A DNA stretch of 41,239 bases from Spirochaetales bacterium. Lineage in GTDB: Bacteria > Spirochaetota > Spirochaetia > SZUA-6 > DRHE01. The notes beneath the pieces were generated by a model. It did not search any database. It worked only from the letters and a program-made list of their open reading frames with translations, and was not told the DNA's origin. The stretch lies in the NCBI GenBank assembly GCA_030615505.1, contig JAUWZD010000036.1, forward strand, positions 1-41,239, given 5' to 3'. Within the stretch, counting starts at the first letter, position 1, and each line of letters opens with the position of its first letter. This document shows, piece by piece, positions 16,508-24,386 of this stretch. The position numbers and the translations under genes are program-made.

Positions 16508-17094
16508 CCTATATAGGCATCATCATCACATTTGTCTTTATCAGTAATTTTATACTGACTCAATTCCTCGGCTTATGTCCCTTTATCGGAGTATCCAGAA
16601 AGATGGATTCTGCAGTGGGTATGGGCTTTGCAGTGATCTTCGTCATGTCCATGGCTGCCTTAGCGACCTGGGTCATCTATCACCTTATACTGGTACCTTT
16701 AAGCCTTGAATTTTTACAGACTATGACCTTTATTCTGATTATTGCCACCTTAGTCCAGTTTGTGGAGATGGTGATTCAGAAAATCTCACCACCCCTCTAT
16801 AAGGCCCTGGGTATCTATCTTCCACTGATTACTACCAACTGCGCCGTTATGGGAATTGCGCTTATTGCCGTTAGAAGCAATTATAGCGCTTTAGAGAGTT
16901 TTATAGCCGGATTTTCAGCAGGCGTCGGCTTTTTGCTTGCCATTTTAGTTATGTCTTCCATTCGGGAAAAACTGGATACTGAATGGGTGCCCAAACCCTT
17001 CCGGGGTATTCCCATAGCATTCATTACAGCAGGATTGATGGCTTTAGCTTTTATGGCTTTTGATAAAGCCCTGCTGAAAAATCTGCTCGGTTAG
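16504..17094 (+). CDS. rnfA: Rnf complex subunit A
   Basis: A 196-residue, six-helix homologue of RnfE in inverted topology (NqrE/RnfA family). The conserved cysteine regions are NFILTQFLGLCPFIGVS near the start and LITTNCAVMGIAL near 120, which with the RnfE pair hold the shared 2Fe-2S cluster in known structures. C-terminal SIREKLDTEWVPKPFRGIPI matches the family. The start overlaps the stop of rnfE by four bases. Confidence 0.94.
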   Translation: MTYIGIIITFVFISNFILTQFLGLCPFIGVSRKMDSAVGMGFAVIFVMSMAALATWVIYHLILVPLSLEFLQTMTFILIIATLVQFVEMVIQKISPPLYKALGIYLPLITTNCAVMGIALIAVRSNYSALESFIAGFSAGVGFLLAILVMSSIREKLDTEWVPKPFRGIPIAFITAGLMALAFMAFDKALLKNLLG

Positions 17095-17103
17095 GAGGCA
17101 TTC

Positions 17104-17922
17104 GTGGTTCTGGTTCGAATTCTATATGCATTCATTGCCGTGGCCGGTTTAGGGATGCTCCTTGGCGCAGGTCTTGCCTTTGCCTCCAGATTCTTAAGTG
17201 TGCGTAAGGATGAGAGGATAGCCGCGCTTGAGGCGGTACTGCCCGGTTTAAACTGCGGGGCCTGCGGTTATGCAGGCTGTGCCTCATACGCTGCAGCGAT
17301 TGCGGGGGAAGAAGCTTCCCTGACACTCTGTGCGCCGGGAGGTGAGGATGCAGCAAAAGGAATCTCAGAGATAATGGAAGTGGAGTTCAACGGTACAATA
17401 GAAAAGAAGGTGCCCCAGGTGCACTGCCGCGGCGGACAGGGAAGATCAGAGTATGAGTTTGACTATTTCGGAATTAAGGACTGTAATGCGCTTTATGCCC
17501 TTTTGGGCGGTAATAAGGTATGTAAGTTCGGCTGCCTGGGACTGGACAGCTGTATACAGGTATGCCCTGCAGGTGCGATCGATTATGATTCGGAAAGTTT
17601 AATCTGGGTGGACAAAGAGGTCTGCATCGGCTGCGGTAAATGCGTGGAAGTCTGTCCCACAGGAGTTATGCGCTGGATACCGTACTCAGCGGATTATATC
17701 GTAGTATGCAACTCAACTGATAAAGGAGCAAGGGTAAGGAAATACTGTTCCGTAGGCTGTATTGCCTGCAAAATCTGCGAGAAAAAATCACCAGAGGGAG
17801 GGTACAAGGTCGAGGATTTCCTTTCAAAAATTGATTATAATACGGAAGGGGAGAGGAAGTCCGGAGCCGAGGCCTGCCCGACGAAATGTATTGTAAGGAA
17901 TGATCGTCATCCGAAGAAATAA
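17104..17922 (+). CDS. rnfB: Rnf complex subunit B (ferredoxin-side, multi iron-sulfur)
   Basis: 272 residues. An N-terminal membrane helix (1-28) precedes a Fe-S domain with C51, C54, C59 and C76 (CGACGYAGC...C). Next come ferredoxin-like clusters: C140/C144/C150/C154 and CIGCGKCVEVCP (174-185), then further cysteines at 202, 215, 219, 222, 225, 258 and 262. It takes electrons from reduced ferredoxin. The GTG start at 17104 is fixed by AGGAGG at 17093-17098, which overlaps the rnfA stop. It ends one base into the following GH57-like gene, so that gene is translationally linked to the Rnf complex. Confidence 0.93.
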   Translation: MVLVRILYAFIAVAGLGMLLGAGLAFASRFLSVRKDERIAALEAVLPGLNCGACGYAGCASYAAAIAGEEASLTLCAPGGEDAAKGISEIMEVEFNGTIEKKVPQVHCRGGQGRSEYEFDYFGIKDCNALYALLGGNKVCKFGCLGLDSCIQVCPAGAIDYDSESLIWVDKEVCIGCGKCVEVCPTGVMRWIPYSADYIVVCNSTDKGARVRKYCSVGCIACKICEKKSPEGGYKVEDFLSKIDYNTEGERKSGAEACPTKCIVRNDRHPKK

Positions 17923-19937
17923 TGAAACAAGTTCAGCTCATTCTGGGCACTTACAATTATCAGCCCGATGGAGACTTCCCCCATATCTATGAGCGGGCCT
18001 ATCAAAAGGCCTATAAGCCATTCTTAAGTGTGCTTAATGATTTTCCCGATTTTCCCTGTGTTCTTCATTATTCCGGCTTCCTCTTAGAGTGGATGGAAGA
18101 ACACCACCCCGAATTTCTTATGCTTCTTAAAGAAATGGTCGACCGGAAACAGGTGGAGCTCTTAGGAGGCGGTTTCTACGAGCCAATTCTCACGTTGATC
18201 CCTGACGCGGATAAACTCGGCCAGATTGAGAAAATGACCACCTACCTAAGGGCTCGTTTCGGCACCAGACCCAGGGGAAGCTGGATCGCAGAGAGGATCT
18301 GGGAGCCTGTTCTGGCTAAAATCCTTAGGAACAGCGGTATGGATTATACCTTTTTAGATGACCGCTATTTCCATATCGCAGGAGTAAATGTAGAAAACAG
18401 TTACCTTCCCTATCTAACCGAGGATCAGGGGAAGACTATTTCAGTATTTCCCATAAATCTCACTTTACAGGAAATGGTATGCCGGCGGAGCCCTGAAGAA
18501 GTCTTAAAAAGATTAATCGATTTAGCGGATGACTCCGGAAAGCGGGTAATATCGATCATCATCCAGGGAGAAAAACTGGACGATCATGAGGAGAGCTTTA
18601 AACGCTGTTATCATGAGGACTGGTTTAAGAATTTTTTCAAGGCGATCTCCGGGAACCGGGAGAGAATAGAGCCGGTTACGCCGCGAGTGTACCTGAAGAA
18701 GACTCCCCCCCTGGGCAAGATCTATTTCCCATGTTTAGTCCACAAAGAGATGATGAAGTGGGTTTTAAGCAAGGAGCGTCAAAAATATTTTAAGGCTTTG
18801 GGCAGAAAACTCAAAAGAGCAGATATGGAGCACTTCTTAAGGGGTGGATACTTCCGGCAGTTTTTAACAAAGTATCCGGAAATTAATCTCCTCTATGCCC
18901 GGATGATGTATACCCATATTTTAGTGAATCAGATCCGGGGCGATAAGTATAAGAAACAGGCAGCAAGAACAGAGCTCTGGAAGGGCCAATCCAATGCAGT
19001 ATACTGGCATGGTCGCACCTGCGGCATCTACTCAAATCACTTAAGAAAGATGGTCTACCGCTCATTCATTGAAGCGGAGAGGATTACCCGCAGTTCTTTA
19101 ATGTTTATGCCTTCAATAATTAAGACTGATTTTGACATGGACGGTCATCAGGAATACTTGTATCAGGGAAGTATGATGAATGCCTATGTTCATACGGTAG
19201 GGGGCGCGGTTATCGAGCTTGATTTTTTACCCGTATCCTGGAATTACCTGGATACTATGTCCAGGTGGCCTGAGCCATGTCATCAGAAGAAATCCGAGGG
19301 CTGTGACTGGTATCCGCGCAAGTGCTTTTTAGATCACTTTTTTGCGCCCAGTACAGATATTGATTCCTTTGACCGTATGGAATATACAGAATTGGGAGAT
19401 TTCATCGACCAGCCATTTGAGCCTGTTGAGTTAAAGAGGGATCAGAAAGAGCTGATACTTGAGAGAAACGGCAGGCTCATAATTAAGAAGAAGCATTATC
19501 CTGTACGAATCAGAAAACAGTATATATTCCATGAATCCTCAATAGATCTCCATCTTGCCCTTATTAATCTATCTGAAAAAGTCCTGGATATATGGTACGG
19601 TTTGGAGCTTAATCTGGCCCTGGCCTCCAAGGGGAGGGACAGTGTCCGCCTGTTCGGAATGAGAGGGAAGAGCCGTGTTGCTTTAGGAAATGATAAGTGC
19701 CAGGCAGAGAAGCTGGGCTCTTATCATGTAAAGGACATGCTTAATAAGGTAATGATTTCCCTCTCATCAGTTGCTGTATTCAACCTCTGGTGTCTGCCTG
19801 TGGAAACCCTCTCCCAATCGATTTTAGGGATGGATCGAATTTATCAGTCTTCCTGTTTCATACCCCACTGGAATTTCAGACTTAAAGGGGGGGATTTATG
19901 GGAAACCCGGTTGTGTTTAAAGCTCGAGAAAGTGTGA
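17922..19937 (+). CDS. GH57-fold protein (4-alpha-glucanotransferase-like) lacking the catalytic acid
   Basis: A 671-residue protein with the (beta/alpha)7-barrel, DUF1925 and DUF1926 layout of Thermococcus-type 4-alpha-glucanotransferase. The residue numbering almost coincides. The nucleophile region GSWIAERIWEP keeps Glu124, and QVELLGGGFYEP keeps Glu79. But the first motif, usually HxHQP, reads YNYQP (11-15), and the acid motif, usually HDDGEKFG, reads IIQGEKLD (213-220), so the acid aspartate is Gln215. The fifth motif reads SNAVYWHG for CNDAYWHG. Hydrolase or transferase chemistry is therefore doubtful; sugar or glycogen binding is possible. The start overlaps the rnfB stop by one base, an unexpected partner for an electron-transfer operon. 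No signal peptide, so cytoplasmic. Confidence 0.8.
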   Translation: MKQVQLILGTYNYQPDGDFPHIYERAYQKAYKPFLSVLNDFPDFPCVLHYSGFLLEWMEEHHPEFLMLLKEMVDRKQVELLGGGFYEPILTLIPDADKLGQIEKMTTYLRARFGTRPRGSWIAERIWEPVLAKILRNSGMDYTFLDDRYFHIAGVNVENSYLPYLTEDQGKTISVFPINLTLQEMVCRRSPEEVLKRLIDLADDSGKRVISIIIQGEKLDDHEESFKRCYHEDWFKNFFKAISGNRERIEPVTPRVYLKKTPPLGKIYFPCLVHKEMMKWVLSKERQKYFKALGRKLKRADMEHFLRGGYFRQFLTKYPEINLLYARMMYTHILVNQIRGDKYKKQAARTELWKGQSNAVYWHGRTCGIYSNHLRKMVYRSFIEAERITRSSLMFMPSIIKTDFDMDGHQEYLYQGSMMNAYVHTVGGAVIELDFLPVSWNYLDTMSRWPEPCHQKKSEGCDWYPRKCFLDHFFAPSTDIDSFDRMEYTELGDFIDQPFEPVELKRDQKELILERNGRLIIKKKHYPVRIRKQYIFHESSIDLHLALINLSEKVLDIWYGLELNLALASKGRDSVRLFGMRGKSRVALGNDKCQAEKLGSYHVKDMLNKVMISLSSVAVFNLWCLPVETLSQSILGMDRIYQSSCFIPHWNFRLKGGDLWETRLCLKLEKV

Positions 19938-19940
19938 TTA

Positions 19941-21203
19941 TCAGGAAGTTTCTCCAGCTTTCCATAGACAGCGAAAGCATGCGTCCAGCCACGGCTGGAT
20001 GATCTGATAATACCTGTCCTCTGCCAGGAGAAATTCCATAAAGGCCTGTCTATACCTGCCCTGAAAATAGTAGGCCTGAGCCAGATAAAATCGAGCCCGG
20101 TTTTCTATTTCATCGGAACGGCGGATGCTTAAGAATTTTAGAAGAAGATCTTCTGACTCTTTAAACTTACCTTTTAGAAACTTTCCGTTTAATATAGTCT
20201 GCAGAGTGTATGCTTCTCCTCCCGCACGGAGCGCCCTATCCACGGTAAGTACCTGTGCTTTCATTTGCGGAATAGAAGGGGATGGTACATCAGATAGAAT
20301 CCGGGTCAATGCCTCTGAAGTTGAGGATTGAAGCATGCTCACTCTCTCGGGCAGCATAAAGGGAGAGAACGGAGATAATTCATCGCCCAATTCCACACCT
20401 GAGGTGATTAATAGATAGGGAAGCGGTAAGGGGCGGAGCTTGGAAGTGTCCGGAAAGCCAACTCTGCCGATGCCCATGGGAAGCCTTACGGGGGTAAGGG
20501 TGGTGTTGACCCCACCAAACAGTTCCGATTTACCTATCTTAAAAAGACCCGCATCAATAATCGCATAGTACCAGTCCTGGTCTGGAATCGGATAATCCTG
20601 ATAGCGGGTAGTATTGGCATCGAGGAGCAGCGGAGAAGGTGCTTTTAAAAGGTCTTCTGCTGTGCGCATGGGTGATGTGCTCATGAAAAGGAGGAGCTCG
20701 CGATTAGGCTTTGAAACCCGAAAACTGATCAGTATGGAGTCATCCATCACTTCAGTCTTGATCCCGCTCACCTGGGCGGCAAGCTCCTCTTCAGGAGGCA
20801 GAATGCTGATAGCCTTGCCCAGGATTGTTATATTCCTGTACGGGATAAAGAGCTTGTATAATTTGCCATCTGAGTCTTCTAATAGCACAGCATAGTAGTA
20901 CTTCCGCTGATCAGGAGGAGAATCGATATAGCTATTGGAATCAGATGCCGCCCTGGCTATCTCCTGGGCCCATTTAAAGTTGCTTTCAGAGATCTCTTCT
21001 GTATATCTGTAGATGAGACGATCCCCGATCACATCCCGAGAGGGTCTCCAGGTCAGCATAATGCTTGAATCCTGTACCTTAGCTTTCAGTCGAGACACAA
21101 AAGGGGCAAAAACTTCTGTTTTCTGATCCTGGCTGTTGGTAAGGGCTGCTGACAGAAAGAGGATTAAAAGAAGAGATAATTTTTTCATTCCTAATATACT
21201 CAT
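19941..21203 (-). CDS. Secreted protein with fibronectin-III-like domains and TPR-like tail
   Basis: 420 residues, starting with a signal peptide (KKLSLLLILFLSAALTNS). Residues about 32-125 form a fibronectin-III-like beta domain (VQDSSIMLTWRPSRD ... KYYYAVLLEDSDGK), and residues about 140-225 a second one (MDDSILISFRVSKP ... WYYAIIDAGLFKIG). The C-terminal 90 residues resemble helical TPR repeats (KFKESEDLLLKFL, ENRARFYLAQAYYFQGRYRQAFMEFL). A periplasmic or outer-membrane-associated structural protein is likely. Start could be ATG 21203 or ATG 21188. It is convergent with the GH57-like gene, three bases apart, and divergent from the Cas2-like gene. Confidence 0.65.
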   Translation of the reverse strand: MSILGMKKLSLLLILFLSAALTNSQDQKTEVFAPFVSRLKAKVQDSSIMLTWRPSRDVIGDRLIYRYTEEISESNFKWAQEIARAASDSNSYIDSPPDQRKYYYAVLLEDSDGKLYKLFIPYRNITILGKAISILPPEEELAAQVSGIKTEVMDDSILISFRVSKPNRELLLFMSTSPMRTAEDLLKAPSPLLLDANTTRYQDYPIPDQDWYYAIIDAGLFKIGKSELFGGVNTTLTPVRLPMGIGRVGFPDTSKLRPLPLPYLLITSGVELGDELSPFSPFMLPERVSMLQSSTSEALTRILSDVPSPSIPQMKAQVLTVDRALRAGGEAYTLQTILNGKFLKGKFKESEDLLLKFLSIRRSDEIENRARFYLAQAYYFQGRYRQAFMEFLLAEDRYYQIIQPWLDACFRCLWKAGETS

Positions 21204-21232
21204 CTATACTAATCGGCTCTAAAAGAGATCAT

Positions 21233-21261
21233 TTGACACAAAATCCATAAATCTTTAAACT
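21233..21261 (+). promoter_or_regulatory. Strong promoter giving an apparently leaderless transcript
   Basis: A consensus -35 (TTGACA, 21233-21238) and a -10 TAAACT (21256-21261) are 17 bases apart. The usual start point, about seven bases after the -10, falls at 21268-21269, that is on the A of the Cas2-like start codon. No ribosome binding site is present between. Confidence 0.6.
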
Positions 21262-21268
21262 GAATAGC

Positions 21269-21541
21269 ATGTTTGTTGCCATCGCCTGTGAGTTAGGAAA
21301 TGACGATCAAAAGCATAATATATATAACCTGCTTCTTCAATACGGTTTTAAGAAAATATTAAAGAATATTTATGAGTCCGCCACCATAAACAGTAACCAG
21401 TTGCTGCGGTTAAAAAGGGAAATCGATAGACTGACTGATTCTTATGATATTTTACGTTTTTATCAATATCCTATGGATGAAACACTGGTTCTTTCCTCTC
21501 TGAAAGAGAAGAAGTGGAGAAAGATGATCATCCGTATTTGA
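21269..21541 (+). CDS. Cas2-like orphan protein
   Basis: A 90-residue protein with the beta-alpha-beta-beta-alpha-beta order of the Cas2/VapD ferredoxin-like fold: strand FVAIACEL, helix KHNIYNLLLQYGF, strand ILKNIYESATI, helix NQLLRLKREIDRLTD, strand DILRFYQYP, then LVLSSLKEKKWRKMIIRI. The run 'YGF.k...niyESati....lLRLKreid...dsyDilRfYqyp' is the Cas2 pattern. The metal-binding Asp normally at the end of the first strand is not seen (ACELG). No other cas gene and no CRISPR array is in the window, so a role in spacer acquisition is unlikely. Gene order Cas2-like then prfB on one strand suggests cotranscription. Possibly an RNA-binding dimer; function unknown. Confidence 0.6.
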   Translation: MFVAIACELGNDDQKHNIYNLLLQYGFKKILKNIYESATINSNQLLRLKREIDRLTDSYDILRFYQYPMDETLVLSSLKEKKWRKMIIRI

Positions 21542-21616
21542 AGAAGCATGTCCTTAGACAGCAGCTATGTCCATCCATGGACGCTGCTGCACTCGGACTA
21601 AGAAGCATGTCCTTAG
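21541..21616 (+). repeat. 17-bp direct repeats flanking a hairpin in the prfB leader
   Basis: AAGAAGCATGTCCTTAG occurs at 21541-21557 and again at 21600-21616. Between them, 21559-21589 folds into a hairpin: CAGCAGC (559-565) with GCTGCTG (583-589), and GTCCAT (569-574) with ATGGAC (577-582), with a three-base bulge. The second copy runs directly into the prfB Shine-Dalgarno site. No U-run follows, so it is not a simple terminator. Confidence 0.6.
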
Positions 21617-21624
21617 GAGGTTGT

Positions 21625-22729
21625 ATGATTGAGGAACTCCGGGGCCGTATAGATGCCCTGGAAAATGAAATCGAAGAATCATGGAGGCATCTTTGACCAG
21701 GTAGGGTTAAAGAAAGAGATTGAGTCGCTTGAAGAAAAAACAAGCAGGCCGGATTTCTGGCAGGAGCGGGAGAATGCCGGAGCAATCCTAACAATGCTTA
21801 AAAAGCTTAAAGATAGATATGAGCCCTGGAAGGAAATAAAAAAGAGTGTTTCAGACCTAACTGAATTATACCGCCTGGCGTTAGATGAGAAGGATGAGTC
21901 CCTAGAGGGGGAGATTAAAAATAATTTAGAAAATCTTGAACAGGCCTATTCGGAATTGAACCTGCTGCAGCTTTTAGGAGAAGAGAATGATTCTTCATCC
22001 GCCTTTTTAACTATTCATTCCGGTGCTGGCGGAACTGAGGCCTGTGACTGGGTGAGCATGCTTCTGCGAATGTATACCCGCTGGGCTGAGCGCCGCGGCT
22101 TTATCACAGAGATTATCGACCTGCTTGAGGCCGTGGGGGGAATCAAATCGGTTACGCTTGAGGTGACTGGTGAATACGCTTACGGCTTAATCAAGGCCGA
22201 ATCGGGTATCCACAGGCTGGTTCGAATATCTCCCTTTGATTCCTCTAAGAGACGTCATACTTCTTTCGCCTCGGTTTTCTGCTCTCCGGTACTGGATGAT
22301 ACAATTGAGGTGGATGTTAAAAATGATGATATCCGCATCGATACCTACAGGGCGGCAGGCGCCGGAGGCCAGCATGTGAATAAAACCGATTCCGCTGTCA
22401 GGATTACCCATATTCCAACAGGAATTGTAGTTCAATGCCAGAATGAGAGGAGCCAGCACAAAAACAAAGCCACGGCCATGAAGGTTCTTCGTTCCAGGCT
22501 GTATGAGCATTATAAACAGGAGAAGGATAAGGAGCGCAAAAAGCTGGAGCAGGAAAAGAAAGATATTGCCTGGGGAAATCAGATTCGATCCTACGTCTTT
22601 CAGCCCTATACTCTGGTTAAGGACCACAGAACCAAGTATGAAAGCGGAAATATCCAGGCGGTAATGGACGGGGAAATAGACACCTTTATTGATAAATATC
22701 TCATAATAAGCTTAAAGGACAGGAAATAG
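21625..22729 (+). CDS. prfB: Peptide chain release factor 2, programmed +1 frameshift
   Basis: RF2 recognises UGA and UAA and releases the finished peptide. Translation starts at ATG 21625 (AGGAGG 21615-21620) and reads MIEELRGRIDALENEIEESW RHL to CTT TGA (21691-21696); a +1 shift at this point gives LDQVGLKKEIESLEEKTSRPDFW and continues to 22729. The signals are canonical: CTTTGAC, and an internal Shine-Dalgarno-like GGAGG (21683-21687) three bases before CTT, the same spacing as in E. coli. The body has the release-factor motif GAGGQHVNKTDSAVRITHIPTG with the catalytic GGQ, and the SPFDSSKRRHTSFAS stretch, where the usual codon-recognition tripeptide SPF is visible. About 367 residues in all. 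The frameshift autoregulates RF2 by sensing UGA termination. It should be annotated as join(21625..21693,21695..22729). Confidence 0.93.
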
Positions 22730-22773
22730 GGCGTGATTTTAAAATGTGGACAAAATTAAAATTACGGCCGGCA

Positions 22774-22938
22774 TTATCCCTTGAGATATTGTTCTAACAA
22801 TTTGTCTGGATCATATACTGTATCCTGTGTTTTCCTATCGCGTGAAAACTGCTCAAAGGACAACTCACGAGTGTATTCTTTTATCAGTCCGATCGACTCT
22901 CTTATATCGTTTAGATATACAGTATAGTCACGAGGCAT
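22774..22938 (-). pseudogene. HepT/HEPN (DUF86) toxin, N-terminal remnant
   Basis: This 54-residue frame reads MPRDYTVYLNDIRESIGLIK then EYTRELSFEQFSRDRKTQD. That is the usual start of HEPN-domain DUF86 proteins, the ribonuclease partner in MntA/HepT systems. After TQD the family normally continues with a long helix and the catalytic RxxxxxH motif; here the frame ends YDPDKLLEQYLKG, so the active site is missing. Its start overlaps the end of the nucleotidyltransferase remnant by 11 bases, the normal order for this pair. Confidence 0.65.
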
Positions 22939-23110
22939 ATTTGACATGATCCATTATGTAGGGCTTTAGGGCCTCCTTGACAGTGTCGGAGATTACTAAG
23001 TCCACAGACTTGCCTTGGAAGAGATCGTCCAAGTAGTACTTAAGGTCCATGTAATTATCGAAGGACTTATTACCTTTCTTAAACTCTACCAAGATGTCTA
23101 TATCGCTCAA
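22928..23110 (-). pseudogene. MntA-type nucleotidyltransferase antitoxin, C-terminal remnant
   Basis: A 60-residue frame beginning SDIDILVEFKKG, which is the second half of the minimal nucleotidyltransferase motif GSxARG...SDIDLLV. The Gly-Ser half and everything before it is absent, and the only start codon is a TTG directly at the break. The rest (YYLDDLFQGKSVDLVISDTVKEALKPYI) is typical for the family, whose full members AMPylate the HEPN toxin. With the truncated HEPN gene behind it, the system is dead on both sides. Confidence 0.7.
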
Positions 23111-23411
23111 GCAAAATAAAACGATCCAAAGCGTGGGCTACTAAATAAATAAAATTCTTTTACTAAATTAATATTTCATGAAATGATTATTTATATCCAA
23201 CAAAGAACTTTTTTCAAAAACCCTTGCCGGTAATAATGCCATAAAAAGGGTGGGCCGATCTCAAGTGAAATTACCGTGTATTAAACAACAGTTACTTCGG
23301 TTACCGTTTGAAGCTTTCTTTTGAATCAATATTACAAAAATATATTACCCAAGCTCAAATGCGGTTTCGCCCAATGAACGAAAAGTTAGACGATGTGGCG
23401 CACAATTTCCT
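23111..23411. other. AT-rich intergenic stretch without a recognisable gene
   Basis: Between the two toxin-antitoxin remnants and systems I see no open frame with coding character, no tRNA and no terminator. A single GTTAGAC (23380s) resembles one end of an integron attC site but has no partner. Confidence 0.5.
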
Positions 23412-23900
23412 TTAATATTCATTAACTGTTCTCAGAATATCTTCTTGTAGTTCTTCCTTTAGATAAAATCCTGCTTTAAGCAAATTGTCTATCAGAGGCT
23501 TTATTTCAATAATAAATCCTTTTTGTTTGGATTTAACAAGTATTCCAAGTGTTCCTGTGGTTGTTTGATTATTCAAGTGCGCAAGTCTACGAGCAAGTGC
23601 ATCATCAATAATAAGAAGGGGATTTATGTACTCTATTGCTAAAGCAAGGACTGCTGCTTCGCCTTTTCCAAGGTCGGGAACTATTTTCAAAAAGGATGGT
23701 GACGAAATTTCTTTTATCTCGATCCATGGGTAACTCTTCACATTAGGAACGTCAACACCAGATCTAAATCCCTCTTCTATTTCCAGTGCAACCTCTCTTG
23801 GAATCAGTATCTGGCTATAAAGCTCTTTTAGGAGATCAATTTTGCCTATTCTGTACAGGTAAAATAACGGAGAAGTATTTGAGATAATAACTTCAGGCAT
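23412..23900 (-). CDS. DUF3368 PIN-domain toxin
   Basis: 162 residues of the DUF3368 branch of PIN nucleases: opening strand VIISNTSPLFYL (Asn8 where other PIN proteins have Asp, common in this branch), PREVALEIEEG, the acidic GKGEAAVLALA with Glu81, and LLIIDDALARRLA with Asp99-Asp100. These acidic residues would bind the metal for RNA cleavage. The gene start overlaps the end of the UPF0175 gene by eight bases, the usual antitoxin-toxin order. The frame is intact. The short repeat KEELQEDI occurs near the end of both proteins. Confidence 0.8.
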   Translation of the reverse strand: MPEVIISNTSPLFYLYRIGKIDLLKELYSQILIPREVALEIEEGFRSGVDVPNVKSYPWIEIKEISSPSFLKIVPDLGKGEAAVLALAIEYINPLLIIDDALARRLAHLNNQTTTGTLGILVKSKQKGFIIEIKPLIDNLLKAGFYLKEELQEDILRTVNEY

Positions 23901-24147
23901 TCTGTATATCTTCTTGCAGCTCTTCCTTTGAGAGATCGATTATCGGGACACCATATTTACTGAGAGACTGTAGAAAAGACAATCTTGTTATACCTGCAAG
24001 CTGAGCTGCTCGTCCAGAAGAGAGCTTCTTTATTTGAAACAATTTGGCTGCAGCAGCCATTCTAAGGTTCTTTGAGAATTCTTCCTTAGATTCTTTTAAT
24101 GAAAAAAGAACCTCATCTGGTATGTCAATTTCAATCCGCTGATTCAT
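23893..24147 (-). CDS. UPF0175 family antitoxin
   Basis: 84 residues from ATG 24147, chosen because GAGGT lies eight bases upstream; the longer frame to 24180 has no such site. The N-terminal RIEIDIPDEVLFSLKES and the helix-turn-helix-like AAAAKLFQIKKLSSGRAAQLAGITRLSFL are the marks of UPF0175. Such proteins pair with DUF3368 PIN toxins, exactly as here, and probably bind their own promoter. The C-terminus (KYGVPIIDLSKEELQEDI) would contact the toxin. Confidence 0.82.
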   Translation of the reverse strand: MNQRIEIDIPDEVLFSLKESKEEFSKNLRMAAAAKLFQIKKLSSGRAAQLAGITRLSFLQSLSKYGVPIIDLSKEELQEDIQNA

Positions 24148-24309
24148 AATATTTACCTCTTTTTTATTAATATTGCACAATTTTGGAAAAAAGAAAATAT
24201 ATTATTGATTTACCACGATAATGGCTGCTCAACAGATAAATCACTCAGGGTAATAACTAATAATAGAAGATAACTGAAAGAAAATTGAAGTTTAGAAAGT
24301 TTTGTGCGC

Positions 24310-24386
24310 CAGCCTGGTAGGGAAAAGGCCTCTCGGCCCCTTCCTCCCATAAGAACCGTACGTGAAACTTTCGCTTCATACGGCTC
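24310..24386 (-). ncRNA. Group II intron 3' end: domain V and VI, no reverse transcriptase
   Basis: On the minus strand 24386-24353 is a 34-nt group II domain V: GAGCCGTATGAAGC, GAAA tetraloop, then GTTTCACGTACGGTTC with the two-base bulge, and with the AGC catalytic triad at the base. It is followed by a domain-VI-like stem (GGGAGGAAGGGGCC, GAGA loop, GGCCTTTTCCCTACC). The exact 3' junction is uncertain, near 24310. A full intron would need about 1.5-2 kb and an intron-encoded protein at higher coordinates on this strand; none is present, so this is a 3' fragment. Confidence 0.8.

Noticed and set aside
21269..21541. CRISPR system indicated by the Cas2-like gene
   Set aside because: No regularly spaced repeats and no other cas gene in the window.
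23378..23395. GTTAGAC, resembling one end of an integron attC site
   Set aside because: No matching RYYYAAC core at a proper distance and no integrase gene.
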